A stretch of DNA of 64,000 bases from DASZRZ01 sp963732925 (lineage in GTDB: Bacteria; Acidobacteriota; Terriglobia; Terriglobales; Acidobacteriaceae), in the NCBI GenBank assembly GCA_963732925.1, contig CAVTBJ010000005.1, positions 186,001 through 250,000 on the forward strand, read 5' to 3'. The notes beneath the pieces are model-generated. The model saw only the letters and a program-made list of their open reading frames with translations, was not told where the DNA came from and did no database searches. Positions 31,263 through 39,318 of the stretch are shown here, in pieces; the first letter of the stretch is position 1, and every line of letters starts with the position of its first letter. The translations under genes were made by a program, and so were the position numbers.

Positions 31263-31439
31263 AAGAACAGTTTCCTGTTTCTGGTTTCCAGTTGCAAGCG
31301 GGCCGGTTCTGCGGCTTCGCCTTCGGACCGCAGGCCTCATCCACCCAGTCGTCGTCCCCGCGCTTCTATGCTGGAAGCCTCCTGCACAATCCGCATTCTT
31401 CCGCAGATGTTGTAACCTGATTCCCTCAGGGAGCCTTGT

Positions 31440-31859
31440 ATGAGATACGTGCTGGTCGTTCTGGCCGCAATCGGCATTCTTGTTTCTGGTCTGGCGCTGC
31501 GAGAACATTATCGGACGGGAACCTCGCCCTGCGCCATCAATGCCCGATGGGATTGCGGCGTCGTCAACAAGAGCGAATTTGCCGTCTTTTTCGGCGTTCC
31601 CGTCGCGGTCATCGGAATGGCGGGATACTTGCTCATGGGGGCGCTGGCCTTCTGGGGTGCCAGTGCGTTGCTTGCCTGGGCGGCGGGATTCGGGCTTGGG
31701 TTTTCTTTGTACCTCACCCACATTGAAGCTCACATTCTGGAAGTCTGGTGTCTCTACTGCGTGTGTTCTCTGGCCATCATTTCGCTCATCAACGCGCTGA
31801 CCCTGGGCACGCTCGTCGTGCACCGTGCTCGCGAAGCTTCCGCCGTCAGCCATTCCTAG
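31440..31859 (+). CDS. Vitamin K epoxide reductase (VKOR) family protein
   Basis: Four-helix membrane protein of 139 residues that in bacteria reoxidises periplasmic thiol oxidases using quinone. The paired loop cysteines are Cys31 and Cys39 (SPCAINARWDCG) and the active CxxC is Cys104-Cys107 (WCLYCVCS). The short form lacks the fused thioredoxin domain seen in some bacterial VKORs. It is followed after 14 bases by a cupin gene. A disulphide-forming role in the envelope is inferred from the family. Confidence 0.9.
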   Translation: MRYVLVVLAAIGILVSGLALREHYRTGTSPCAINARWDCGVVNKSEFAVFFGVPVAVIGMAGYLLMGALAFWGASALLAWAAGFGLGFSLYLTHIEAHILEVWCLYCVCSLAIISLINALTLGTLVVHRAREASAVSHS

Positions 31860-31873
31860 CCGCAGGAGATGCC

Positions 31874-32239
31874 ATGCCGACCCTGATTGCCAAGCCCACC
31901 CGCATCGAGGCCGCCGGTAACAAGCCCAAGCTGATCGACGAATATGTTGGCCGCGTGAACTCCGGCAGCGAAAAGTTGAGCGTGGCCCACATGCGCAGTC
32001 CCGGCGGGTGGCTTGAGCCCGGTCAGACCCCACAGTTTGACGAATACACCCTGGTGCTGCGCGGGCTGATGCGCGTCCGCCACAAAGATGGCCAGCTCGA
32101 CGTCCGCGCCGGACAGGCGGTAATCGCGCACGCCGGAGAATGGGTGCAGTATTCCACTCCCGAACCCGAGGGCGCCGAGTACATCGCCATCTGCTTGCCC
32201 GCTTTTTCCCCGGATACCGTCAAGCGCGACCCCCAGTAG
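31874..32239 (+). CDS. Cupin-domain protein
   Basis: 121-residue single cupin. The start ATG 31874 follows CAGGAGATGCC. It has the two cupin motifs: a G...P...FDEYTLVLRGLMRV stretch and the second around GQAVIAHAGEWVQYSTPEPEG. The second motif's histidine is present; the first motif has glutamate but few histidines, so metal binding is uncertain. Its substrate is unknown. It follows VKOR closely and may share its transcript. Confidence 0.8.
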   Translation: MPTLIAKPTRIEAAGNKPKLIDEYVGRVNSGSEKLSVAHMRSPGGWLEPGQTPQFDEYTLVLRGLMRVRHKDGQLDVRAGQAVIAHAGEWVQYSTPEPEGAEYIAICLPAFSPDTVKRDPQ

Positions 32240-32294
32240 CCCGCATCCAAGCAGAGATCGAGTCCCACTCCGCCTAACCTGCTACCATCGGAGT

Positions 32295-33845
32295 GTGCCT
32301 GTGTCCGGTAATGTACGCGTACGTTTTGCGCCTTCTCCAACAGGGTTGTTGCACCTTGGGAACGCCCGTACCGCCCTGTTTAACTGGCTGTTCGCCCGCC
32401 AGAACGGCGGAGGCGTGGTCCTTAGAATCGAAGATCTGAGGATTCAGGACCTGCGCGCCGACGACGGCGATGCGGAGCGCAATGAGGCCCGGCTCGAAGA
32501 ACAAATTCTCGAAGACCTGAAGTGGCTCGGGCTCCAATGGGACGAAGGCCCCGATATCGGAGGTCCCTTCGGCCCCTATCGCCAGTCCGCCAGGCTGGAT
32601 CTTTACCGCGAGCATGCCGAGCGCATGCTGCGCGAAGGAAAAGCGTACCTCTGTTTCTGCTCCGAGGAAGAACTGCAGCAGGAGCGCGAGCGCGCCATCG
32701 CCGAGCAGCGCCAGCCCGCCTACTCCGGGAGGTGCCGCGACATCACCGCTGAAGAAGCCCGGAGCCGCCGCGCTGCCGGCGAACCCTGCGCCATCCGTCT
32801 GCGGGTGCCGCAGCACGCCATTCGCTTTCACGACTTGGTTCGCGGCGACATCGAGTTTCCCCAGGAGGTGGTCGGCGACCCCGTTATCCTGCGCTCCGAC
32901 GGCATGCCCGTGTACAACTACGCGGCTGTGATCGACGACTCGCTCATGAAGATCACGCACGTGATCCGCGGAGAGGACCACCTTTCCAATACCCCCAAGC
33001 AGATTGCGCTCTATGAGGCTCTGGGCTGGCCCATCCCCGAATTTGCCCATCTTTCGACCATTCTCGGTGTCGACCGCACCCGGCTCTCGAAACGCGACGG
33101 AACCGCTTCCATCGCCAGCTTTCGCGAACAGGGTATTCTGCCGGAAGCCCTGGTGAACTATCTGGCGCTGCTGGGCTGGGCGCCACGCGGGGGCACGCGC
33201 GAAATCTTCAGCCGCGAAGAGTTGATCCCCGAGTTCGACCTGTCGCGGGTTACGCCCTCGCCCGCGGTCTTCGATCCGGAGAAGCTCTCCTGGATCAACC
33301 GGCAATACATCAAACAGAACCCGCCGGAACGCATCGAAGAACTGGCGCGCGGACACTTCGTGGAAGCGGGACTGCTGGCAGACGAGGAAAAGCCGGATGT
33401 GGAAGCATGGTTTCGCCGCGTCGTGGCCTTGTTTCTGCCCTCGGTCGACAAGTTGGAGGAACTGCCGCAGCGCGTCCGCCTGATCTTCAGTTACGATCCA
33501 AAATCAGCGATCGAGGCACGCGACAACAGCGAAGTTCTCAGCGAGCCCAATGCCCAGGCTGTCATGGCCAAATTCGCCCGCCGCATTCAGAGCGATCAGC
33601 TGGCCCAGACCGACCAGCTTACCGCCGAGCGTTTCAAGGCCATCGCGGAAGAGGTGAAAGCCGAAACCGGAGCCGTTGGCAAGCAACTGCTCCAACCCAT
33701 CCGCGTCATGCTCACTGGATGGCGATCCGGGCCGGATTTCGAAAAGCTGATTCCCATCCTGGAAGAAGGCAGCCGCCTGCCTCTGAAGCGGCACGTGATG
33801 AGCGTTCGCGAGCGCGCCGCGGTGTTTGCCGCCCAGATTTCGTGA
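32295..33845 (+). CDS. gltX: Glutamate--tRNA ligase
   Basis: Charges tRNA-Glu. The GTG start at 32295 is followed by RFAPSPTGLLHLGNART (the HIGH motif as HLGN) and, later, the KMSKS-type RLSKRDG. The zinc-site region YLCFC...YSGRC and the tRNA-binding C-terminus are present. At 516 residues it is slightly longer than usual. An insertion lies just after RIED (residues 44-47), where family members read RIEDTD: here LRIQDLRADDG is inserted, partly repeating RIEDL as RIQDL. Its effect is unclear because it lies near the catalytic fold. Confidence 0.95.
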   Translation: MPVSGNVRVRFAPSPTGLLHLGNARTALFNWLFARQNGGGVVLRIEDLRIQDLRADDGDAERNEARLEEQILEDLKWLGLQWDEGPDIGGPFGPYRQSARLDLYREHAERMLREGKAYLCFCSEEELQQERERAIAEQRQPAYSGRCRDITAEEARSRRAAGEPCAIRLRVPQHAIRFHDLVRGDIEFPQEVVGDPVILRSDGMPVYNYAAVIDDSLMKITHVIRGEDHLSNTPKQIALYEALGWPIPEFAHLSTILGVDRTRLSKRDGTASIASFREQGILPEALVNYLALLGWAPRGGTREIFSREELIPEFDLSRVTPSPAVFDPEKLSWINRQYIKQNPPERIEELARGHFVEAGLLADEEKPDVEAWFRRVVALFLPSVDKLEELPQRVRLIFSYDPKSAIEARDNSEVLSEPNAQAVMAKFARRIQSDQLAQTDQLTAERFKAIAEEVKAETGAVGKQLLQPIRVMLTGWRSGPDFEKLIPILEEGSRLPLKRHVMSVRERAAVFAAQIS

Positions 33846-33860
33846 ATGAGGAAAAGAAGT

Positions 33861-33961
33861 CACAGATCTCTACGGATGAGCACGGATTGGGAAGCGAACT
33901 TCCCGATCCACCGCAGCAACTGGAATGACTGTGGATCCGTGTGAACCCGTGAAGATCCGTG
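33861..33961. repeat. Spacer-filling inverted repeat of ATCCGTG-type units
   Basis: The left arm CACAGATCTCTACGGATGAG... (33861-33887) and the right arm (33935-33961) are imperfect inverted copies of about 27 bases, matching at roughly 19-20 positions. Each arm is a run of about 10-base units of the type CACGGAT. It occupies almost the whole gltX-EEP spacer and runs into the GTG start of the next gene. Confidence 0.6.
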
Positions 33962-34690
33962 GCTAAAGCCCCCGTGATTCGCATCGCCAGCTATAACGTC
34001 CACAAATGCCGCGGACTCGACCGCCGCACCCGGCCCGGACGCATTGCTGAGGTGCTGGCGGAACTCGATGCCGATGTCATTGCCCTGCAGGAAGTGCTCG
34101 CCGTCGAGGACGCATCACCGGAAGAAAATCAGGCCCAATTCATTGCCGATACGCTGGGCGGGTACGCCGTTCACTTCGGCGAAAACCGTCGTCTTGCCGG
34201 CGGCCGTTATGGAAATGCAACGCTTACACGCCTGCCCGCGCCCTTCAGTCGCAACTACGACCTGACCTGGCAACATCGAGAGCGCCGCGGCTGCCTGCGC
34301 ACGGACCTGCAACACTCTGGCGGCCTGCTGCACGTCTTCAACGTTCACCTGGGAACCAGTTTTTTTGAGCGCCGCCACCAGGCCAGGCGTCTTGTCAGCG
34401 GAGTGCTCCAGCCGGAAGACCTGCCCGGACCGGTGCTGATTGTCGGAGATTTCAACGAGTGGACGCGAGGCCTTGCCTCCCGGCTCATGTCCGAACGCTA
34501 TCGCTCGGTCGATCTGCGCAATCAGATTCGCCGCCGCCGCACTTATCCCGGAGTGGTTCCATTTTTGCACCTGGACCACTTCTACTTCGATGAGCGATTC
34601 CATCTGCAACGCTTTTGCCTGCACCGCAGCCGCCAGGCGCTGATTGCCTCCGATCATTTGCCCATGCTGGCGGAGTTCGAGGTCGGATAA
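33959..34690 (+). CDS. Endonuclease/exonuclease/phosphatase (EEP) family hydrolase
   Basis: 243 residues, with the metal-dependent hydrolase fold shared by DNase I and exonuclease III. Motifs are IASYNVHKC, VIALQEVL (catalytic glutamate), the histidine in FNVHLGT, VGDFNEW and the closing SDHLPMLAEF. The GTG start at 33959 (VAKAPVIRIAS) lies inside the right arm of an inverted repeat. No earlier start in frame seems better. The substrate is unknown; a phosphodiesterase or phospholipase-like role is possible from the family. Confidence 0.85.
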   Translation: MAKAPVIRIASYNVHKCRGLDRRTRPGRIAEVLAELDADVIALQEVLAVEDASPEENQAQFIADTLGGYAVHFGENRRLAGGRYGNATLTRLPAPFSRNYDLTWQHRERRGCLRTDLQHSGGLLHVFNVHLGTSFFERRHQARRLVSGVLQPEDLPGPVLIVGDFNEWTRGLASRLMSERYRSVDLRNQIRRRRTYPGVVPFLHLDHFYFDERFHLQRFCLHRSRQALIASDHLPMLAEFEVG

Positions 34691-34812
34691 CGGTCGGTTC
34701 TCCACAACCATCCACAGATGTTCCCCGTTGCTCCACAGGGGGCGCCCGCTTTTCAGTTGCGCGCTGGCCGCCGCCGGGTGCAACGTAGTGGAGACGATTC
34801 TCTTCCATCCCC

Positions 34813-35583
34813 ATGACCACGGTTGCCCAGAGTTGTGCTGTCTGCAGTGATACTGGCTGGAAACTTATCGAGACCGCGGGTGAGCGCCGGGTGGCGCCCT
34901 GCGATTGCCGCCGCCGCTCCCGGGGCGAGCGCCTGCTGGAGCAGGCCTCCATCCCGCGACGCTACGAGCATTGCGAGCTATGCAACTTCGACCATGACGG
35001 CCCGCAGGCTTCGCTGGCTCCCGCGTACCTGGCGGCGCAGCGTTTTGTGACCGAATATCCCGTCGACGCCACCGGCCTGCTGCTGATCGGCCCCATCGGC
35101 GTCGGCAAAACCCACTTGGCCGTCGCCATCCTCAAGGAACTGGTCAAGAAGGGCACCCAATGCCTCTTCTATGACTACCGCGAACTGCTCAAGAAAATCC
35201 AGAACTCCTATAACGCTTCCGTAAACACTACTGAAATGGAAGTGCTGCGTCCGATCTTCGAGGCGGAAGTCCTGGTCCTGGACGAGCTCGGAGCCGTGAA
35301 GCCGACGGAATGGGTGTGGGACACCGTCAGCCACATTCTGAACACCCGCTATAACGACAAGCGCACTACCATCATCACCACCAACTTCAAGGACGCGCCG
35401 CCTTCCCGCAATGCAGGCGATGGGGATACCGAGCGGTCCCGGGCCTTCCGCGCCGCCCGCGAAGAGAACCTGGGAGACCGCATCGGAGAACGCATGCGTT
35501 CGCGATTGCGTGAAATGTGCCGCGTGGTCGAGGTCCAGGGCGGGGATTACCGCCAAAGCATGCGCAGCGCAAGCTGGCGATAG
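34813..35583 (+). CDS. DnaC/IstB-like AAA+ ATPase with N-terminal zinc-finger
   Basis: 256 residues. The N-terminus has CAVCSDTGW...CDC cysteines, probably binding zinc, as in DnaC/DnaI-type helicase loaders. The AAA+ core shows Walker A GPIGVGKTH, Walker B VLVLDELGA and sensor 1 TTIITTNF, followed by an arginine-rich end (ERMRSRLREMCRVV). It could load the replicative helicase. No IS21 transposase gene is nearby, so an IstB role is unlikely. A charged insert (SRNAGDGDTERSRAF) follows sensor 1. Confidence 0.87.
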   Translation: MTTVAQSCAVCSDTGWKLIETAGERRVAPCDCRRRSRGERLLEQASIPRRYEHCELCNFDHDGPQASLAPAYLAAQRFVTEYPVDATGLLLIGPIGVGKTHLAVAILKELVKKGTQCLFYDYRELLKKIQNSYNASVNTTEMEVLRPIFEAEVLVLDELGAVKPTEWVWDTVSHILNTRYNDKRTTIITTNFKDAPPSRNAGDGDTERSRAFRAAREENLGDRIGERMRSRLREMCRVVEVQGGDYRQSMRSASWR

Positions 35584-35591
35584 CATAAGGC

Positions 35592-35903
35592 TTACCACAA
35601 AGGCCAAAGAGCAGAAGAAGCCGCGACCCTCGGCAACGCAACCCGGATTCCTCGCGATTGCACACAAAGACTGAACCATTGTCATCCTGGGCGTAGCCAA
35701 GGACCCGCGGAAGCCTCGGTTTTCCAAGTTGCGTGCGGGCCTTTCAGAACGGAAATTCCGTGTTTACGAGGTTTGGGTGGAAGGCCCTTTCAGCATCGTC
35801 TTCAAACCTAAGCATCCCGGGGGATCCTTCGCTGCCCTCAGGATGACAGGTGTGGCTTCGCGCGAACTCTGTTTCCTCCGTGTCCCCTGTGGTAAATCCC
35901 TTT
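35592..35903. repeat. Nested inverted repeats in the spacer before the UvrC-like gene
   Basis: An outer pair consists of TTACCACAAAGGCCAAAGAG near 35592 and its imperfect reverse complement ending in CTGTGGTAAATCC near 35903. Inside it, TGTCATCCTGGGCGTAGCC (from 35680) faces GCTGCCCTCAGGATGACA (to 35848). The inner arms are about 27 bases. The spacer holds no gene that I can support. Confidence 0.6.
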
Positions 35904-35915
35904 AGAATCTAAACA

Positions 35916-37205
35916 GTGCTTTCCCACGTCCTGGAATTCGCGCCCGAGCGCGACGAGGAAATTTTTGCCGCCGCGCCCGCGAAGCCTGCAATCTTTCTGC
36001 TGCGCGCGGAAACGGGAGAGCCTTACCTCAGCAAGACCGCCAATCTTCGCCGTCGCCTGGTGCGCCTGCTGGGCCATCGCCAGGAGCGCTCCCGGCTGCT
36101 GAGCCTACGCGACCGCGCCCGTCGCATCGAGTATTCCCTCACCGGCTCCGATTTCGAATCCGGCCTGCTGCTCTACAAGCTCCTGCGCCAGGAATTTCCC
36201 AAAACCTACCGCGAGCGGCTGCGCCTGCGTCCCGCGCCGCTGGTCAAGATGCACATGACAAACCGCTATCCACGGGCTTCCGTGACCTCGCAACTCGGGT
36301 CCGGCCAGAAAGGTAACACCTACTACGGACCTTTTGCCTCGCGGGTGGCGGCGGAGAAGTTCTGCAACGATGCGCTCGACTTCTTCAAAATGCGCCGCTG
36401 CGTTGACGACCTGAACCCCGATCCCGCCTTCCCGGGCTGCATTTATTCGGAGATGAAGATGTGCCTGGCACCCTGCTTCCGGGGATGCAGCGACGAGGAC
36501 TATCGGGTGGAAGTCGGACGCGTGCAGGCGTTTTTCGATTCCCGCGGACAATCCCTGGCGCGCGAGCTCACCCTGCTGCGCGATCAGGCCTCCGAACAGC
36601 TTGCTTTTGAGGACGCCGCCGCGCTCCACGCCCGCCTGGACAAGCTCCAGCCAGTGCTGACGCAGCTTCCCGAAATCACCCGCCGGCTCGACCGGCTGAA
36701 TGGGCTCATGATCCAGCCCTCGGCGGAGCCGGAAACTGTGAACCTGTTCCCCATCCAGGCGGGTTACATCTCCGACCCGGTTCCCTTCCGCGTAAGTGCT
36801 CAGACCCAGGTGCGTACTGCCAACGAGAGCCCGGCGGCGGGAACTCCAACCCGAAACAGTTCCCACCTTTCCATGGAAGCCCGCCTGGGCGAGGCTTTGG
36901 CTCGCGCGCCCATCCCGGAATGCTCTTCACGTGGCGAAGCGGGTGAGCATCTGGCCATTCTGAAGCGCTGGTATTTCCGTAGCAGCAAGACGGGCGAAAT
37001 CTTTTTTGCTGACGAAAAAGCAGAACTCCCCATGCGACGCATCGTACGCGGCATTGGACGAGTCTTCCGCGGAGAAAAGCCGGCGGCGGAACTGAGCGAG
37101 TCCTCGCGCGATTACTGGGTCAATCGCGGCCGCCAGGCGCAACTGGACTCGGAAGAAGGCAGAATCACTGCGGAACCCGGGAGCCCACCAACCGATCAGG
37201 CCTGA
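35916..37205 (+). CDS. UvrC-like protein lacking the C-terminal nuclease half
   Basis: 429 residues starting at GTG 35916. An N-terminal GIY-YIG-like domain (residues 20-95) is altered at its motifs: IFLLRAETGEPYLSKTANLRRRL where UvrC has a GVYxM...YVGKA pattern. A UvrC-type cysteine-bearing region (FKMRRC...CIYSEMKMCLAPC) follows, then a UvrB-binding-like coiled segment (SEQLAFEDAAALHARLDKLQ). There is no RNase H-like nuclease domain or helix-hairpin-helix tail, so it cannot make the usual 5' incision. It may be a Cho-like or regulatory homologue. A true uvrC is not in the window. Confidence 0.8.
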   Translation: MLSHVLEFAPERDEEIFAAAPAKPAIFLLRAETGEPYLSKTANLRRRLVRLLGHRQERSRLLSLRDRARRIEYSLTGSDFESGLLLYKLLRQEFPKTYRERLRLRPAPLVKMHMTNRYPRASVTSQLGSGQKGNTYYGPFASRVAAEKFCNDALDFFKMRRCVDDLNPDPAFPGCIYSEMKMCLAPCFRGCSDEDYRVEVGRVQAFFDSRGQSLARELTLLRDQASEQLAFEDAAALHARLDKLQPVLTQLPEITRRLDRLNGLMIQPSAEPETVNLFPIQAGYISDPVPFRVSAQTQVRTANESPAAGTPTRNSSHLSMEARLGEALARAPIPECSSRGEAGEHLAILKRWYFRSSKTGEIFFADEKAELPMRRIVRGIGRVFRGEKPAAELSESSRDYWVNRGRQAQLDSEEGRITAEPGSPPTDQA

Positions 37206-37240
37206 TCCACCCTCTTGTATGGGGATGATGGGGACCGGTT

Positions 37241-37298
37241 GTGTAGGGCGGATTCGAACCCGCCCACCGGTGGACCGGCCGGAGCCCCGTGCCTACAC
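37241..37298. repeat. Inverted repeat with TGTAGG/CCTACA ends
   Basis: A 58-base element begins GTGTAGGGCGG and ends GTGCCTACAC. It contains internal complementary parts (GGGCGG...CCGCCC around TTCGAAC, and CCGGTGG...CCGG). Its right end overlaps the stop codon of the gene at 37293. A tRNA reading fails (see rejected items). Confidence 0.55.
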
Positions 37299-38858
37299 AT
37301 TCGCTCCCAGCAAATTGTCTCTCCGCTTGCGAAACACTACCCGCACCCCATCGCGCCAGCGCTGGTCGATTCCCACCAGCTCATATTCGATTTCCGGCGA
37401 AAGATAGCGCAGCAGCGTGTCGGTCGCGGGGTGCACCTCGAAGGCGGGAGCCACCAGCAGCAGCAGAGGCTTCTGTTGCGACAGTTCTCTTCCCGGAAAG
37501 TACCCAAAGCGCTGGAACTCTCCTCGCTGCTGGTGCCACTGCACGCGCGCCCAGTAATCCAGCCCCTGCAGCACAAGGTGAATGTCTTCGCTGGCCTTCA
37601 GTTCCAGCAGCGCCAGGCGGCCGTCGCGGGTCAGCGAGAGCACGTCGATCATGGCGCGGTCTGACGCCGCGAATGCCGGCACCTGCGAATAGGCCCACGT
37701 CGCATCCAGGCGTCCGTCGAGAGCGCTCACGTCGCGAATTACCCGGGACTCCAGCCATCGCTCGGGCGCCATGCGCCACCAGGGATCGGCGTGTGGTCCG
37801 CTGGCCCGGCGAACCATCCGCAGGCGGCTGAGCAGGTCGCGCAGGCGGCTCCAGGCCGCTTCGTCGTTCAGCGAATGTTCTGCCGCCCCAATCCCGTAGA
37901 CCAGTTCTTCACGGTAACGAAACGTGACCGGATCGGGCGCCATGCGGGCGCGCGCAAACTCCAGCCCACGGAAGCGGAATCCGATCTCGGAGCGCGAGAG
38001 CACCGCAATCTCCACCGCCGCGTCGACTTCGGGGCCTTCGACTTCAGAGAACAGGCTCCGCACGCGCCCGATACTTCCGGCAAAGCGCTCCTGCGCGGTC
38101 GCTGGCTCCGGGCAATGGACCAGGCGAGTCGCCACGTTGCCGCGGTCCGAGCAATCCATCTCCTGCAGCGCGGCGTCCCGTTCCTCCAGTTCATAAAGCT
38201 GCCACTTGGCGGCATCCGGGTCCAGGTGGGCCATGCGCTCGCGCACCACTGCTGACGTCCCTGGAGGTACAAACAACGTAAGACCCTCCACATGGGCGCG
38301 CCTTTCCCGGCTGCGGCAGTAGTCAAACCAGAGCAGCCCGAAGGTCAGCGCCGCGTCAACGGAGCTTTGCGTCTCCTGCCGGTTCACCCCCAGAAGCGCC
38401 GTGGCCGACCCACCCCGCCGCACCAGCGCCCGGGTGTAAACCGGGCTGAAGGAGCGCTCCAGGTCCATGGACACACTGAATTTGTCTACCGTGAATCCGC
38501 CGTAGTGCCGCTCCAAAACGCGCTGCAGCAGTTGGGCATATGCGGTTCGCGCCCGTTTGCGTGCGGTGGGCGTTCGGCGATCGGAGCGGGCGCAGACCTC
38601 TAAGGTAGACGGCCGCGCTTTGCCGAACCGCTGTACCGTGACTTTCAGAGCGTCCCGTTTGCGCTCCGCCCCCAGGACCCGGCGCACCGCGTTGTTTTCC
38701 GCAGACCAAAGGTGAAGCAGGCACTTTCCGCGCTCATTGGCAATCGAATACCGTGCTGTAGCCAGATCAAAGGCCGTCAGCCCGTCCTCCACCACGACCG
38801 CATGCGGGGTTTCCGCCAGAAATTCCTCAAGAGTGCGGGCAAGGGTCTCGGCATCCAT
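37293..38858 (-). CDS. Unknown protein with PD-(D/E)XK-like C-terminal region
   Basis: 521 residues from ATG 38858 (MDAETLARTLEEFL). The N-terminal 400 residues match nothing I recognise: charged, arginine-rich, with no signal or membrane helix. Near the C-terminus, AMIDVLSLTRDGRLALLELKASEDI has the spacing of an Asp...Glu-x-Lys nuclease core, followed by a helix with LQGLDYWARVQWH, as in restriction-like endonucleases of the PD-(D/E)XK superfamily. The nuclease call is inference from this short motif. No methylase or other defence gene is adjacent. A longer upstream start (38957) has no merit. Confidence 0.6.
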   Translation of the reverse strand: MDAETLARTLEEFLAETPHAVVVEDGLTAFDLATARYSIANERGKCLLHLWSAENNAVRRVLGAERKRDALKVTVQRFGKARPSTLEVCARSDRRTPTARKRARTAYAQLLQRVLERHYGGFTVDKFSVSMDLERSFSPVYTRALVRRGGSATALLGVNRQETQSSVDAALTFGLLWFDYCRSRERRAHVEGLTLFVPPGTSAVVRERMAHLDPDAAKWQLYELEERDAALQEMDCSDRGNVATRLVHCPEPATAQERFAGSIGRVRSLFSEVEGPEVDAAVEIAVLSRSEIGFRFRGLEFARARMAPDPVTFRYREELVYGIGAAEHSLNDEAAWSRLRDLLSRLRMVRRASGPHADPWWRMAPERWLESRVIRDVSALDGRLDATWAYSQVPAFAASDRAMIDVLSLTRDGRLALLELKASEDIHLVLQGLDYWARVQWHQQRGEFQRFGYFPGRELSQQKPLLLLVAPAFEVHPATDTLLRYLSPEIEYELVGIDQRWRDGVRVVFRKRRDNLLGANV

Positions 38859-39318
38859 AGAGAGGCGAATTATAGAGGTGGAAAGAGGCGGATTATACGA
38901 AAGCAGGCTGCGGGTGCACCCCGGAACGAGCTGATGAGTCAACCTCTGAATGGCCATAGGCGCCCTGCTGGCGAGCTTCTATGTTCGGTCCGATCCTGGA
39001 CGTGGCCGCTAATGCCCTTATTATGTGGTACTTATTGCGTTCCTGGGTCAAAGCCGCATTCCTCGCCGAGAATAGCGGCCAGAAAGAAATTCGGAGGGTG
39101 GCATAATTGAAGACTCGCGGTCCGGATTTCGCAGTCGGGAGGGAAATTGCGCGGAGTCTCCGCTTGCAAGTCTTTTGAGTTTGGAAATCTTTGAGCTGGA
39201 AGACTTTTGAACTTTGCAATTCAAAAGCGGTTGAAACTCGAAGATCACTCAAAGACTCTGGTGTTCCAGGTCCGGGCAAGCCCGGCGGCGGAGTCCGCTG
39301 GCCACGGTCGAACATCCA
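38859..39318. other. Divergent spacer before tldD with decayed A/G-rich repeats
   Basis: 460 bases without a supported gene. From about 39160 to 39265 there is a run of loosely repeated units of the type AGTCTTTTGAGTTTGG / AGACTTTTGAACTTTG, with a short hairpin CTTTTGAA/TTCAAAAG. The segment 39010-39060 has TTATGTGGTACTTATTG, a possible promoter region. The tldD start has a weak ribosome site. Confidence 0.45.

Noticed and set aside
31263..32033. Upstream extension of the ferredoxin-MBL frame
   Set aside because: The extension runs antisense through VKOR and part of the cupin gene and adds no domain; it is chance openness.
34813..35583. IstB of an IS21 element
   Set aside because: No istA transposase, terminal repeats or target duplication nearby; the N-terminal zinc-finger fits helicase loaders of the DnaC/DnaI kind.
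37241..37298. tRNA-like sequence (GGTTCGAATCC with CCTACAC/GTGTAGG ends, minus strand)
   Set aside because: The T-loop-like part is an 8-base loop on a 6-bp stem, the whole is only 58 bases, and no anticodon arm or D arm can be drawn. It fits a palindromic repeat better.
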